The notes beneath the pieces are model-generated. The model made no database searches and was not told the DNA's origin. It saw nothing but the letters and a program-made list of their open reading frames with translations. The position numbers were made by a program, and so were the translations under genes. Below, piece by piece: positions 34,869 to 49,400 of a stretch of 64,000 nucleotides of DNA. The stretch comes from Undaria pinnatifida. Lineage: Eukaryota; Sar; Phaeophyceae; Laminariales; Alariaceae. Position 1 is the first letter of the stretch, and each line of letters starts with the position of its first letter. The stretch lies in assembly GCA_012845835.1 (NCBI GenBank), contig JABAKD010000027.1:1100001-1164000 (forward strand), read 5' to 3'.

Positions 34869-36900
34869 GTGATGATAGAACTTTGCGTCGATAACCGTGT
34901 GCGGCGCAATACAACAGTTTTTACGAACGCCGAAATTGGAATGGTCATCGCGAGCGCGACCAATACAATTTTACGAACGCGGAGTATTGAGTGAGTGATC
35001 ATCGTGAAAAGCGTGAAGGGTTTCGAAGATTTTTTTTTTGCCTGTTGGGGTCCGGGGAGAAGGAGAGGTTGCTTATTTTTGGCGTTCCTTTTTCTTACGT
35101 ATGAGGCGGTTAGTTTGTATGAAAGAAGCGCATCAGCAGCCGGCGACATGGAGTCAACTGACTAGAGGTTTATTTCAGGATCGCGCGCAGTAAAATCAGC
35201 ACTTGTTTTGACCACTATTTTGATGCATTGACCATTATTTTTCGGTTCACCTTGAAGACTGTGACCGAACAAGTTGTAACAAAGGCGACAGTATATGCGG
35301 CGACGAGACCGCTCCCGTTCAATCACCAATGAAATTGGTTTCGAATTCGACTTGAAATGTTACATCCATCAGGGGCATTTGAGAGTAAAATCGTTTTTGA
35401 TGCATTTTTCGACCTGGCCACGAGTGGAACTATTAGTATCTACCAGGTACTAGTATAGGTTAGTATACAGCCATTTTTGCATTCAGAGATAGCGACCAAA
35501 ACGCCAGAATTGCGATATTGTCAAGCCCTTACTAACATGTGGGGAGACGGTACGTTGACCCCTAGATACGCTGTTAACAGTGAAACGCGTTGACAGATGG
35601 CCTTGGCGGCCAAAACCCGGGGACACTAAATAACACCCCTGTTTTTGGGAAACGTCTTATCATGTTGAATAAAAATGCAGGAAAAAGGGTTTTCACAAAT
35701 GTGAACGGAGGCCTTGGGGATAGGGCACAATCCGTCTAGACGGATGTAAAAAGACAACCTTGACTGGCTGACCGCTTGACGCTTGCCCGTCTCCCGAGAT
35801 GTTTGTTGTCAACCGTCTAGGAAGAGCGCACAACAGTCCATACATCATGCTTGCGCGCGTGTCGTACGCCTCCCTCGCACTTCGCAATTCGGATGCACCC
35901 CCTACTGTATATGGAGTGCCCTCCGTTGAAGGATAGTTCATAAATTCGGCGTGAAACCATGTCATAGTTGAGGTGAAACCACGTGATATTAGATGCCACA
36001 CTCACTCACGTCAAGGCCGTCATAGATGGGCGATAATGTAGGTGACGATGATGGGACAAGCAGGACGCCCGTCATCTCACTACCCTGCACTACCCTGCCC
36101 TACCCTTCCCGCTACCCTGCTTAGCCCTGTTATGTCTGTCTTTTAGTATTATCATTTCATTTGCCATCTGACAATGTAGCGTTTGAGTGTCAAAAACCAG
36201 AAAAATGATGAAAGAACACAACATCCAGATGAAAGCGTGAAACGGTGTCTCCAACAACCAAAATTAGTATTTCTTATATGTAGGGAAATAATGCATAAGC
36301 TTTGAGCCTAGCCAGCGAGCCATGAGGAGAGACCAACCAAAGACACCGGGACCCATGAGGGGCACACTCCCCAACACCGACCAACCACGCATCCCCCACT
36401 CGAAGTACGGTCACAATAGGCGTCATCAGGCAGTGAACGTGTGGACCTTGGGCTTGCGCGACCTCCTCCCCGCCGGTGCTCTTCTCTCCCCCACACTACC
36501 CCACCGGCGTGTGCCGATTCCTTAAATCGTAACTGTATTTTTAACACGTTTTCCCTCTGAAGCCGGAAGGGCTATACATAATAATTTGACGCGGTGCTGA
36601 TGTTGTTGGTGGGACGCCTGCTACGACAGAGCTATTAAGGTATATCACCTTTTTTTGGCGAAAAGAGTCATCCCACGGTAGGGGTTGCAGTTGTATGATT
36701 GCGCCAAAAAGTCCGTGGGCGCGATTGAGTTCCTCATGTGAGGAACTGCCGACAAATGAAGTAATTTCACGAGTACATTATAGATTTATAGTTTTGGACT
36801 AAGGCATAGAAGCTTGGTCGGGTCGTCCGAACGAATGCCTTCGAAGTCATTTTTTCGGGCGAGATATATTGAGTTCCTCATGTGAAGAGCTCAGGGACTT
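34869..36900. other. Intergenic DNA between convergent PPR and otubain genes, first part
   Basis: No gene is seen. Just after the PPR stop, TTTACGAACGC occurs twice (34,919 and 34,970). A perfect hairpin-forming GAGTTCCTCATGTGAGGAAC sits at 36,728, and its first half recurs at 36,870. Short frames here have no protein-like content. Confidence 0.5.
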
Positions 36901-36949
36901 TGTGCTGCAACCCTACCATGGGATGGCTCTGAAACGTTTTCCGACTGTG

Positions 36950-37560
36950 ACGGCGCTCCTTAACTCTCCTTGGCCCCAAACCGTCGGAATTTCACCGCAG
37001 CATGCTACGAAGGTAGTCTATAGAGGCGTGCAGCATAATAATATGTTTTAATCTGAGGGTGGTCACTTGAGGAGCTCCATTACTTACCTCTCCCAAAAAC
37101 TGATTTGCGGTAAGAAAACCAAGGTCAAGTGTTTCACCGGACGAACGATCCCATGGCCTGGGCACCTGCGTATAGAACGAAAATTGTTTGTATAGCAAAA
37201 AAAACAAAACTCCAACGATTTTGGGTGAAGAAGCCCCGTCATTATATCATTGGGGAAATAAATGTTTTAGCCTAAAAGCGCTATTAATACCATGATACCT
37301 CTGTCGCATTATATAGAGCATGCGTCAGGATTTCAATATTTTTGGCAGTAGTTTTTCGATTGTATACCTACGTCATTGGGTTGTTCTTCGGGTATTATAA
37401 CAGCACTACTTTTCATTTTCCTCGAATCAGTTTTTGGGAGAGGTATGCAAGAGCTCCTCCTCGTGTGACCACACCCTCGGAAAAAAAAATTGGTGCACCT
37501 CAATTGTGTCATAGCATGCGTCAGAGTATCTGTCAGAGAATCCGCCGAAAATGGCGGGAA
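36950..37560. mobile_element. Non-coding foldback element with subterminal inverted repeats
   Basis: ACCTCTCCCAAAAACTGATT at about 37,086 is the inverse of AATCAGTTTTTGGGAGAGGT at about 37,424. The match extends outwards through GAGGAGCTC, GGTCAC and GAGGGTG to about 37,015 and 37,510. About 310 bp separate the arms. It resembles a MITE; no target duplication could be fixed. Confidence 0.6.
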
Positions 37561-37599
37561 GCGTCAGCTGTTGTTGTCATTAATGGCTTTTGTATCGAT

Positions 37600-39480
37600 G
37601 TCCTCGTATGTTTCGCCGGTGTATCATACCTGGTGTTCCGGTAGACTGTAATCCAAAAGGGCTGTAGCGCACGCATGAGTTATTCAAAGTGCCCACCCTG
37701 CTCCGAAGCTGACAACAAGGCACCTGGTACCGAGTAGCAACATGTAGCGTGGCATAAGTGAAATATATACAAAGTCTTCGGTCTTACAGCTGGAGTGCAT
37801 TTTTTTATTTTTACAGTAAATCTATATCATCGTGACAGAATCAAACCTTATCAAGCAATAATAGCAGGTATGAAAGAAGCACAATCCGTAAGCAATACCT
37901 GGTCGAAGATAAGCGAAGCGCATGGCATGAGTAAAAGCATCGTGAGAGAAGCAAAACCTCATTCATTGAGCAATACCAGGAATGATAAAGAAATCACAAC
38001 CCCGCGTAAGCAATTCCTGGTACCTGGTATAAAATAAGCGAAACACATCAGCCGCCGACGTGAAGTCAGAAGCACTATCTAAAGGGTTTTCAGCCAATCG
38101 CTCGCAATAAAAACATAAAAACGCCGTCAGATCCTGAGGTGGCAGAGCGACTCCCCGGGAATACATCCAGGATCGACGGGAATACAGAAGAAAATGTACC
38201 CACCATTATCCTGCGAAGAAAAGGCACCCAACTATACTGCAAATAAAAGGTACCCAATTATCCAGCGAAGAAAAGGTACCTCCAATACCCTCGAATGATA
38301 CCCAATTATCCTGCGCGCTCGCTGAAACAACGTGCTGTCCGTCCCCCATGGACAGCATCGTGAGTCCAACGCCAACAACAGTAAAAAATGAAAGTGCAAA
38401 ACCGTAAATAACCATGGGGACTAAATAGCGTGTGCCCCCCCGTCCTCATAGTTAGCCTTAAGCGTCACAACTGACGATGCGTCAGCTCCAGCAACAGCGC
38501 CGGCCCCAGTGCAGCAGCAGGCGCACAAGTCAGACGGGAGATAAAAAACCCTTCTCATCTTATGTTGACAATTTCAATAGAAGAACGCGCGGTTTTTGAA
38601 GTGTGGGGGGAGTGCTTCGCTCACAAGCTAGAATACAGAGCAAAACATGAGCAACTGTTGTGGTATGATGGTGCTTTTGGGTGCCCCTCGAGTCGGCCAC
38701 CCAGTCGCGTGCTGCAATAACGCCTACACAACTGCCGGGGTATAGAGGCATTGCAGATGCAATGTCATACTTATACAGCACCAGACCCCATCAGCCCTTC
38801 CATGCCGCGTGAGGGTAGACGTGCACGTACAGCGATCGCGTAGGAAAGTAAGCAACGAAAAAAGAAATGAACCAAAAAATATACTTCGAGTACAAAATTA
38901 GGATAATTCCCGACGAACACAAAGACAAAAAAAAAAAAACAGAATTCCTGACGAAAAAAAAGTCAGAAATCCTGACAAAAAAAAAACATGAAAAGTTCAC
39001 GACCCGTGTCATATCGGGAATAACATTTGTCAGGAATCCTGACTCTGAATAGTGTTGAACAATTCCGAATAAATTGATGTCAGAATTCCTGACGTTTTTT
39101 TTTTTTTTTTTTGAACGTGACATTTCAGAATTTCAAAATCTTACTGTAGGAATTAGAGAATTTTGTCAGGAATCGTATTTTCTGGTGTTTTTTAGAAACG
39201 AACCTTAGGCAAAACGCGTACCAGGTAAGACGTACCACCCTGTCCGGAAAAAGAATGACATTCCTATTAGTATCAAATCGGGTCTTACGTTTCCGGGCAT
39301 AGCGGTACGCTGCTCGAACGGTGGTTATAATTGCGAAAACGATCCCCCCCCCCCCCCCCACGTCGCGCTCCAACGACCCCCAACACCATCAGCCCAGCAC
39401 CACACCACACCACACCACACGATCGGCGAGGCACCGCGCAAACTCTAAGTGGAGCGCCACAACACGCCGCCGTGCACAGC
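37600..39480. other. Intergenic DNA with short repeats, second part
   Basis: 38,200-38,310 holds four imperfect copies of a roughly 30-bp GGTACCCAATTATCC..GCGAAGAAAA unit. 38,930-39,180 has ATTCCTGAC and its inverse GTCAGGAAT several times around A and T runs, which can form hairpins. Copies of TACC(A/T)GGTA lie at 38,021 and 39,219. No gene is recognised. Confidence 0.5.
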
Positions 39481-39700
39481 AGTCAGTAACCTAAAAACGG
39501 GTTGCTACTACTGTAGTCCTATGTAATCCTATCCTACAGCAGTAAGAGGTTACCGCCATCCGTTCTACAGTAGTAATTACTACTGCAAGTACTACTGCAA
39601 CCCTGCAATCCTACCCATAATGGGCTCTACTGTTGCAATCCAATCCTACGCCAGTAGACTCCGTAGCCCTACTGCTGTAGTCTAATCCTCCAGGAAGAGA
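39480..39700. repeat. Degenerate CTACTG(C/T)AGT repeat
   Basis: Repeated CCTACTGTAGTCCTAT, CTACAGTAGTAATTACTACTG and related strings, partly palindromic, in the intergenic DNA 3' of otubain. Confidence 0.6.
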
Positions 39701-39719
39701 TGACTGCAATCCTGCCCGG

Positions 39720-39875
39720 GGATCGACAGGTGGATCGATGAACGGATGGATGACTGTATTGACCACTTTCCCCCTTCCTCTCCCCGGCATGGTTTTCCGT
39801 CTCGAAATGGATGCGTGATCAATGGTCAAAATACTAAGGCAAACAACAAATGAGTACGCCCTCCCCCGTGCACGG
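39720..39875 (-). repeat. End module of the satellite-related repeat family
   Basis: On the minus strand it reads GGGCGTACTCATTTGTTGTT, then TTGACCATTGATCACGCATCC and TTTCGAGACGGA. This matches the ends of the foldback element at 47,197-47,900 and the module near 10,930-11,020. Confidence 0.6.
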
Positions 39876-40176
39876 CCTTGCGTTGCCCTGGCCTACCATG
39901 CCTTGTTGCCCTGGCCTACCATGCCTTGCCATGCGCTCCCAATCCCGGCGGGTGGGACAGATATCGTATTATACAAACATGCATACAGACGCCGAGAGGG
40001 TGTCTGGTGACCTGGTGCTGCTGTGCGGTGTATGATAACCTGTTATCGGTGCTGGTTGTCGCTGTATATGTTGTAACTACGCTAACCCAGAGTCACTTCG
40101 CCCAGCAGCAGCAGCAGCAGCAGCACCCGCACCAGCAGTAGCATTGGTGGTAGCAGCAGTATAAGCAGCGATATCA

Positions 40177-40306
40177 TCATGGCTTGGGCATTGGGTAGAG
40201 AACATCGTAATGTCCAGGCCTAGGGTATGACAGCAATTCATATCGCGGTGCCATGTACCGTATCGTCAAGATGACATTCACGGGAATAGGAGGAAGAGGC
40301 AGAATC

Positions 40307-40339
<33 letters not shown>

Positions 40340-40369
40340 GGCAGGCCCGCAGGCATGCAGGCAGAATCA

Positions 40370-40430
<61 letters not shown>

Positions 40431-43400
40431 ACAGGCAGGCAGACAAACAGAGGCAGACAACAAAACAGATAAGGCAGGCAGGCAGGCAGGCAGGCGGGCG
40501 GACAGGCAGTCAGGCCGGCAGGAAGATACATAACTATACTGATGAATCAATCGAGACCAGAGGGAATAGCTGTGGTGTCGGAAGGGATCCCGTCGCCAAC
40601 CTGCCTCAATGGTTTGCTCAAACTTTGTTGCAGTACGTTTCTATTGCCACAATCACGTCCGTGAAGCTCCACCCACTCTCGAGCGGATGGATACCTCTGG
40701 GGAAAAAAAATCGAAAAAAAAAAGATAACACATATCACAGCTGAAGCAAGTCTTACACCAGGCAAGTAAGAATAAAGCAGTAAGTTACCTGTAGAGTAGC
40801 GTGACCATCGCGTCGTTTCCCGTGTCTGGGAGGGTGATGCTCCCTAGCTGCCCCGTAAAGTCTTGGCCGTCCAAGTACTCAATCTTGACCGGCGTGTTGA
40901 GGTGCTCGCAGAGACCCATGATTTGAATCTGAACGACGGCGCGTGCAACAACAAAAAACCATCAATACAGTAATACCATCAACAGAGAAACTACACACGT
41001 TATCGTCATTATGCATGTAATCCCTACCTGGTATTCCACGTACTGCCGGGTAGGGTGTTTTGCAACTCTAAATTCGTTCGGTTTGGAAGATACTTCGAAG
41101 TATAATATATAACCATGAAATAAAAACCGACGAATCCCACCCAAGGCCAACCAACCAACAAGAAAATTGGGTTGAAAAGTAATAAATCGTAGGAAAACGT
41201 ATTTCTTACCTAATTTTTTGTTGATTTTTGGTGGGTTGGGTTTACCTTGGATTGTGACGTTCGACGGTTTCAATACTATTAGAAGTATAAAATGTTTTCC
41301 TACCCCAGCTCCTACCCGACCAAAGTTGGTGCATCGCAAACACTCTATTAATAGTATGAATGAAATACATCGCAAACACCCTACAATAAAGAACATCGCA
41401 AACACCCCACTACAATACGAGAACCTGGTACCTAGCACATTGTAACCTAACGAGTTTCGGACTGGGGTTTTATCAGATTTTCAAGTAAAGAGAAGTCAGA
41501 GTTTAACGGCGGTTCTCACTCTCAGCCCTGCAGATGAAACGAAAAAAATGTGATTGGCATCGCATAATTTGCGATAGTATCCTATACCAGTTCAAATCGT
41601 TTTTCACCTGCAGAACTGGGAATGAGAAACGCCTCCAAATTCTGAAACTATTTTGTCACGTTGTGCAATACTAGAGCTCCAGCCCGAAATTTTCTAGTAC
41701 TTGGTGCAACGTGTCCTTGCCGGTCGCCCCGGTGGCGTATCAGGTTATCCTCGAGCCTGGTATAGGTCAGTTTCGTGAGTTCGAGCCCCGCCGGGCGCAT
41801 ACTCGTAAAAAGTCGTTCGGACTTTTTCTTGTGCACAAATTGACTTGCGGAAAGCGCGAGAGCGTGAGTTCGCAACACTCGATGAAAACTCGACGAGCAG
41901 TGGGATTGCTAAACCCTATGCGCGATAAAAATTGAAGGCAAAAACCGGGGGGGAGAAGGGACGACACCTGTGACCACGGCTTGTCCAGAAGCTGGAAAGT
42001 AGAAAAAGTATGAGAAGAAAAATAAATAAATTAACAAACAAATAATACTAATGGTGCTATTATTTCTAGTAGGGTGTGTGTGCGGCATAGAATTATTTGA
42101 TGGCGAGACATGGACTCGAACTAATGAATTACCCGAGCGAAGCCTCGCATATAAAAATGTTTTTGAGGAGAGCTGGGGTTTCGATAGTATGTGATTGGGC
42201 GTGTTGGTCCCGGGACATGGTATCCACAGGCATAGTAGGGTTTGTCAGCAGGGGAGGCATGCTACAGTGAAGAATGCACCAACGTCTTATGAGGGTCCTG
42301 ATTTGAGGGGGTCTGTTTCTCACCCCCCAAAAAAAGGTCGTGAGAAGAATTGAACGCCTTATTAACGCCGTTACAGCTGGAAACCCGTATTTGGGGACAA
42401 AATTACTTGAAATTAGTATGGGGAGGTGTCTTGGGGTTCTAAAGGGGTTAAGCCCGAAGAACAGTTCCATGGCTTACTGTAGGTACTACTTGGTACAATG
42501 GCACTATAAATACCAGAACACCAGGTATTAGATATGTAAAGGATGATATGGCAAAGTCGGGAGCTGTTCGTTTGCTTTCTTCGTACAAAAAAAGTACATG
42601 AGGTACCAACAATATCGGTCATTTCCATTTTTGAGGAAGCCCGTCATCCAGAATTAGTTTGCCAAAAAAAGGTACCTGATACTGATCTGCGCCAAAAAGA
42701 GGTACTGTACCCCTGGCGTAGCGCGTATCGGGAGGAGGTTATGACACGAGCGAAGCAACAAATGGATCGATCGGTAACCGAGGCGCGGAGGGTCGTGTGC
42801 CACACTGAAGCACTTAAGATGGCGATCATGACGTTCTCACAATATTGAACACCTCATTTCCCTGAAATCTACTACTACTGCTAACCCATTCGTCACAAAC
42901 CAGACGAAAAACAATACATCGTGATGACTGAAAAAAAAAAGACGGTTAAAAAAAGTACGTGCACATCAGATTTACCACCACGAACGGGAACGGTATTTAC
43001 GGGCTGGGGTATCTACCGTCTACCAGGTATACCGTAATATAGAACTAGTTACAAGAATCGTTTGCCTGTATCAAGGTACCGTAACGGCCGTGTCAACGTA
43101 GAGGTCCATCTATAGTGCCGGTTGCCCGCTGCAGTGCCCGTGAAATCGCTTGGCACAGATGGGAACGACCAGTAGTGGCAGTATGCGGAGTAATCAGTGC
43201 TGGTTGCCGCTACAGTTCCGGCATTTCCTTCTAGTAATACTATTAATAGCACATACCAGCACTATAGATACCAGACTATAAAGGGGCCACGACTGTACAG
43301 CGATCACACACCTGCTCGCACTCCTTTCCCATGGGCTCCACCTCCCGCTGGCAAAAGTCGTGCATGTCCACAGTATGCTCCAAAAACGGAAGAAATCTAT

Positions 43401-46400
43401 CACGACAAGATGCAAAAACGAGTCCCGCGCCGTACGTAGGCAAACCAACGGCGCCACAGGAACTTTGGGTTTTCAACGGGAGGTGGAAGCGCACTTGACA
43501 CATGAAGACGAGAAAAAAAAAACGCCTGCTGCTGTACACGGGTATCGATGCGTGCTATACATATTCGTTTTCTATTGTTTTTTGCTCATTACCATCTATA
43601 TTATCTTCGCATCTGTTTTTTTAGCTCGGATCCAGGGCCATATAGTAGGCTCTTCTTCCCCCTCCCCACTACGGTACGTGCTATCATTTTTAGGCTTCAG
43701 ACCTTTCTTCCCTCGTCGACTCGCATCGAATTGCGCCTACTACCTTACGGTTACGGTAATTTGTGTGATGAGACTGTTTACGCTCCTCATCTAACGTACC
43801 TAACACCCTTTCAACGCTTGGAACGCCATTTGCGTATTACACGCAGTACTCGCGATATACCTAGGCGACCCATGCTACTAATATCATAGTACTATTACTA
43901 CTATTAGTATTATTAATAACTAATAGGACTATTTATGTTAGTACTATTGATAACTAATAGTAGTATTAATATTAGTAAATTTAATAACTAATAGTACTAT
44001 TAATACTATTAACAGTACGGAAAAGGTGCCCATTTTCTTCTGTGAGGCTTCTTCGTCACTTGATCAACTACTGTACACAGTACCCCTTGAGCGAAAAAAA
44101 AACGATTTTGAGTGAATCAAAAAGTTCAATCCATGCTTGAAGTACACGAAACCACTTACTAACAGTATGGTGACATTGATAAACAAGAACGCCCTTCTAA
44201 GGGTCGTGGCTTAATCCCTTTAGAGCCCCCAAATCCCTTCCTATACGAACTTCAAGTAGATTTGTCCCCAAAACGGGTTTCCAATTGTAAAAAGGGGTTA
44301 AGGACCCCCGTCATTCAGAAAATAGTTGAGCGAAAAAGAGGTACTGTACCCCTATCGTAGAATTCCCCAGTAGTTGCGTCGTCGTTCGGATTGGGATTGT
44401 TCACCCGGTTGCATTAGTCAGTATATAGCTCCCCAAGTAAGATCCCTGTACGAAATAATCCATACGCTACCTTTTTTTCTTTCCTTTTCTTTTCGCTCAT
44501 CCCATCTAGCATCTTCACACTTTTTGTTTCTCTTACCTCCTCTCTAAACGTAACTCAGATGCAGGGTCACTAAGCAGGCTCTTCTCTCCCCTCCCCACCA
44601 TGGCATACTAACGCCTTCATTTTTATCGCGCGAATGCTTCGGCCCTTTCTTCGCTCGTGTCGACTCGACCGAATCCAATCGAATCGAATTGTACCTATCA
44701 TACCCACGCTGCTAGGCGCTCTCAGCACTTGATCCCTTTTTACTGTACCAGGTACTGTAACATAATAATGTGGAGACGGCTACCGTAGAAAGTTCACCTA
44801 TCCGCGTTGAGCTTGAGGAAGCCGCTGGTGAGCATCCGGCAGTACCACACGATGTACTCACAAGGTCCGGCTTCTTCTCGAAAGTTGATCTGCCGCCGAA
44901 GCGAACATTCACGTTAAGAAACATTCAAGAGACGATACGAAGCGGTGTGTATCGTTGGTCAAGGCTAGCAATGTTACACTATCACAAAATGCTGTCACTA
45001 GGGTTGAGAGTGGACTTCATGGCTAGTTATTCGGGTGTTTGCGATTTCCAAATTCGCTTGTGTTGGGGGAAAAAAATGATGGCATTGACGCCGACGAATG
45101 TCGTAGCCCAACGTCAACCCAACCGGAAAAATAAGGTCGCAAGTTGAAGAAATGGCTGGAAAACATGCTTCAACTTTTTTTCGCGCTGCTTTTTTGTCGG
45201 TTGGCTTGTCCTTCGATTGTCATATTCGACGGTTTCAGTACTATTAATAATATATCATAACTTTTCCTACCCAACTCCTACGCAACCAAAGTTGGTACTG
45301 TACTTCGCAAACACTCTATTTATACTACGAATTAGTAGTTGAGTTACACACAAAAAAAGGCCAGCTACCGACTGTAACTGAATAATGTTTACTGAAACTC
45401 GAGCGCCCGTCAGACACAAAAACGCACAACCCCGCGAGGTGTTTGCGATTCACACATTTTCGTTAAATTTGTTGGTTAAGAGCTGTCCGTCCCGACCCAC
45501 GACAAAAAATGGATTTCCAAGGGTTATAGCAAAAATTGCCCCAAAACATCCCTGTTTTTCGATCTTCCGTGGGTTGACTTTGTGAGTTGCCGAGTTCGAA
45601 AACGGGGCAATATTTGATCGGCCGGAGCCTCCGCATGAATTACGATTGGCTAAAAGTGACAGCATTACGTCGCAGTTTCGGCGGTTTCAATCTGTTCACG
45701 GGTGCTGGAATAGGCTGGGAAATGTTATTGCTACTCTCAACACCACGCTGTTGGCTCAGTCCTTACCGCCCTCTATCGCCAAAACACTACCACACTCCAC
45801 AAGGCACGACATTACACCAGCCCACGCCAGCATCCACTAGACACAGCAGGCACACATTACCCGAGGGTGGCGTCAGCCTCATGGCGATGCCACCTACATG
45901 AAAGCCAACACGTCAGACGCCTCTGCACAAGAGACCTGGCGCTTTCCATGTGGCACAAAGTGCAGCTACAAGCGCTAGAACGTGCTGAAAAAATGAGCTG
46001 AACTACGTAGAGGGGCACGAGCGCAGTGCACATCGTCTCTTGCCGCTGCTGAATGTCCTCGTTCGTGCCGTCTCAACTGCAGCACAGCTCCGCGATGAGG
46101 TTGGGGGTGGCGGTGGGAGAGCGGTATTGAGGGCGTAACTTAGGTTCGTGGTTGCGCTAGTGTGTGATGTATCTTCGTGTCTTCATGTGGTTTCTATTTT
46201 CGGCAAGCCAGACTGTTCTCGTAAATTTCCAGCGACTGTTCGACTGTTCCCAACCCAAGTTTTTCTTCCTCAGAGGCAGATGGTAGCCTAGCAACTCGTG
46301 TGGCATGACAATTGTAGTGAGAACATACGGGAGCAGCAGGTTGGGCTAAGTGGGCAATACGAGCTCGCAGCGTAGCTTACCTTAGTCAGTATCCTAGCTT

Positions 46401-49400
46401 TTGGGGTCTCGTCCCTGGGCTGTGCCAGGTTTGACCGAGTTGAGATCAAGTTGTCGTTCGGAAGAGTTGTTACTATTCTTACTGTAATTTCAGACACTGG
46501 ACAATCGTATCGCAGAGTCCAGATTGCAAAATCAGAACTTGAAGGTCTCTTGCCTGAAGCTTTCAATGACACCAACTGTCATTACTACATAATTAATATG
46601 TTCCTCCGAAAATATGGCGTAGATGCCGTTTCGATAGGAATCGAACATCCTTCCGTAAAGCACCAGTATTTCTCCTACGACTCTGCCAAACCATTCCCCA
46701 GTTTCCCTTCCCCACATAGTTTCATTGTCAGGTCCCTCAGGGCTATCTGATACTCGTTAGCGGACCAACAGCAGCACGAACAGATATCTTCTCCGGCAGC
46801 GAGCACCTCCACAACATCCGCCCAAACGAGGTCAGTTCGGGGTCGCTGTGCTTGGCGGCGGCGCGTGACCTCGAGACTGCGCGCGCGAGAAACCGTAAGC
46901 TTTCGGCCCCGAGATCGGGGTTCAACGGATCCCGGTCTGAGGCCGAGACAAAAATAAATTCGACATTTCTAGTTCGCTCTCGGTCAGCGCGAAGGACTCT
47001 AAATATATGTCCATCGCGAAAAAATGCATGATAAATCCGGTGAGATATGAAACCGTCTGCTGTAACCAAGCAAATGCAGTAGCACAGTATAATAGCACCC
47101 AATACTTAAAGTAACCATGGGCCTTCGAAACAGCCATTCTCAAGAAAAGCGCAAGAGCCAAGGTTTGATGTCAACCTCAAAGGAAGGTGGGGAGGGGGGG
47201 CGTTATCATTTGCTGCTTGCCGTAATCATTTATTTGACCATTGGCCACGCATCCCTTTCGAGACGGAGTACCGTTCCTACTCCTAATAGAGATACCTCCA
47301 ACATTTGGGCGCTCATTACGCTTTTCCCATATATTACGTACACACGGTTTGCTTATCCTATCCCAGTCCTGTTTCACCGTCTGTGGCCACCACCGAGACC
47401 ATCTATCTCCTAGAATAACGGAGGGGGAAGGACATTTTTGTGGACCGCGACATCAAGAAAATTACACGAGGCTGCCGTACGTGTGGACAAAAACGTTTTG
47501 GTCAGGGAGGTGGAAGACGGCGAACAGAGGAATCCTTATGGCAACACAGACGAGGGTAGAACCCACATAGTGGGAAAACGTGAACTGTACAAGGAGAAAT
47601 GGAACGTGTTAGTGGAGGACACGAGGACAATAGACCGACGTAACATGGAGAAGTTTGAAACATTACATAGTGACGACAAAACGATCGCGGTCCTGGGAGA
47701 TAGATGGCGGTCACAGACGACCAGAGAGGAAACAAATAAGATAAAAAAGCAATGTTGTTTAAAGTTATAAATGAAAGAAGCGCACTGAGCGCCCAAATTG
47801 TTGGAGGCGTCTCCATCAGGGGTAAATACGGCACTCCTTCTCAAAAGGGATGCGTGGCCAATGGCCGAACAACAAAAACGTACGCCCCCCCCCCCAACCC
47901 CCAATCTCCGTATAAGGTGTAAACAACCCACACATACCTCTAGCTGACCCATCTCCATGCTGGGCAAGTTGTCCAATTCTTGCACAAAGGTCTGCCAGAA
48001 GTCATCCAAAGCGACTTCCTCGTACCCTAATGATACCAAGGCCGCCTTGCTGAGAGGGGCCGAAAAAGGATCACGGCACAAACCGGGCACCGGTTAGAAA
48101 CTGGGTGAGTACCGGTCGGGAAAATACTGGTGGGATTACGTTTGGATTGCTGGTTGGACACTGGTTGGATACTGGTTGGGTGCCGGTTGGGTACTGCTTG
48201 TTGGATACTGGTTGGATTTCTTGTTGGAAACTGGTTGGATTCTGCTTGGATATTAGATGGGTGCCGGTTGGATACTGGCCGGCTACAGGTTGGATACTGG
48301 TTCGATACTGGTTGGATTAGATACCACTTGGATACCGGTTGGATAATGGGTGGAATGTTCCAATCTTGACCCTCACCAATTGAGCAGCGTCTGCACAGAG
48401 TAGGACTAATGCTATGTTTCAGCAGTGCTTGTCAAACGGCATGATTGGTGTAACAATAGTACCTTATGAAGAGTGCTGTACACAGCATTTACATACAACC
48501 GCAGTAACGTATTGTACCCGCAATACAAAAATACATATCCAGGTGCCACATGTACCTGTCGTATACGACCTGCCGCACCCGGCTGAGTTCCAGCATAGCC
48601 TTGGTCTCTGCTTCCCCTCTTGCTTTGATGCCCTGCAGGAGCTGCTCTAGATACCCGAACAGGAAGGACCGGTAAAAACAGTTACCGTCGCCGCGCACCC
48701 GTCTCAGAGCCGAGTAGCGCTAACACCAAAAACAATAATACAGAAACAGAGGGTGTTGCAAGTTTAGAACCGTGTCACCGTTTTGAGGCACAATCTACTT
48801 GTAACTGGAAATGCTGAAATAACAAGAAAAAAACAAACATTATTGGCCCGTAAACTGATCGACCTCACAGCTAACGAACTCAAAATAGTAATATACAATA
48901 AACGTTAGGATTTGTTATAGAATATGATGCTATGATGGTATGTTGTGGCGTGTTACGAGAGGATATGCTCAAGCCATGTGATGGTGTAATTGGAAGTATA
49001 ATCTAGGCATACCGGGTTGAGCGTTACTTCGAGGTACAAACGAGGCTTACCGGGTTGAGCGTACTCGTGCTCGAAAACATATTTGAGCTACACCCAGGGC
49101 GGTACACATACACGGAAAGAAACACGCCCAGGCCGACGCTGGAGGGCTCAATTGGTGATGAGGACGCATCGCGCACCTGAGCATGGTATGCATACTCGCT
49201 AAAACACATACTCCCAGAAGTACACCAGTCCTCCGCACAGATCACTACTGGACTCAAGACCTCAAGACCCCAAGACCCCAAGACCCCAAGACTGGCTACG
49301 GTATGGGCGGGGTACCCGTTTTTTTTCATTATCGGGCTTTCACCACTTGCACGACTGACTCTGTACCCCACAGGCAAAATACTTTTAGATCATTTTTTTG

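Noticed and set aside
46743-47102. 119-codon minus frame
   Set aside because: The plus frame through the same DNA has better third-position bias and splice sites; neither is certain.
47438-47770. 110-codon charged frame in the foldback element at 47,197
   Set aside because: It ends in the inverted arm, has no recognised domain and no splice or promoter support.
48105-48369. Frame rich in Trp, Gly and Asp
   Set aside because: Produced by an 11-12-bp minisatellite in an otubain intron.
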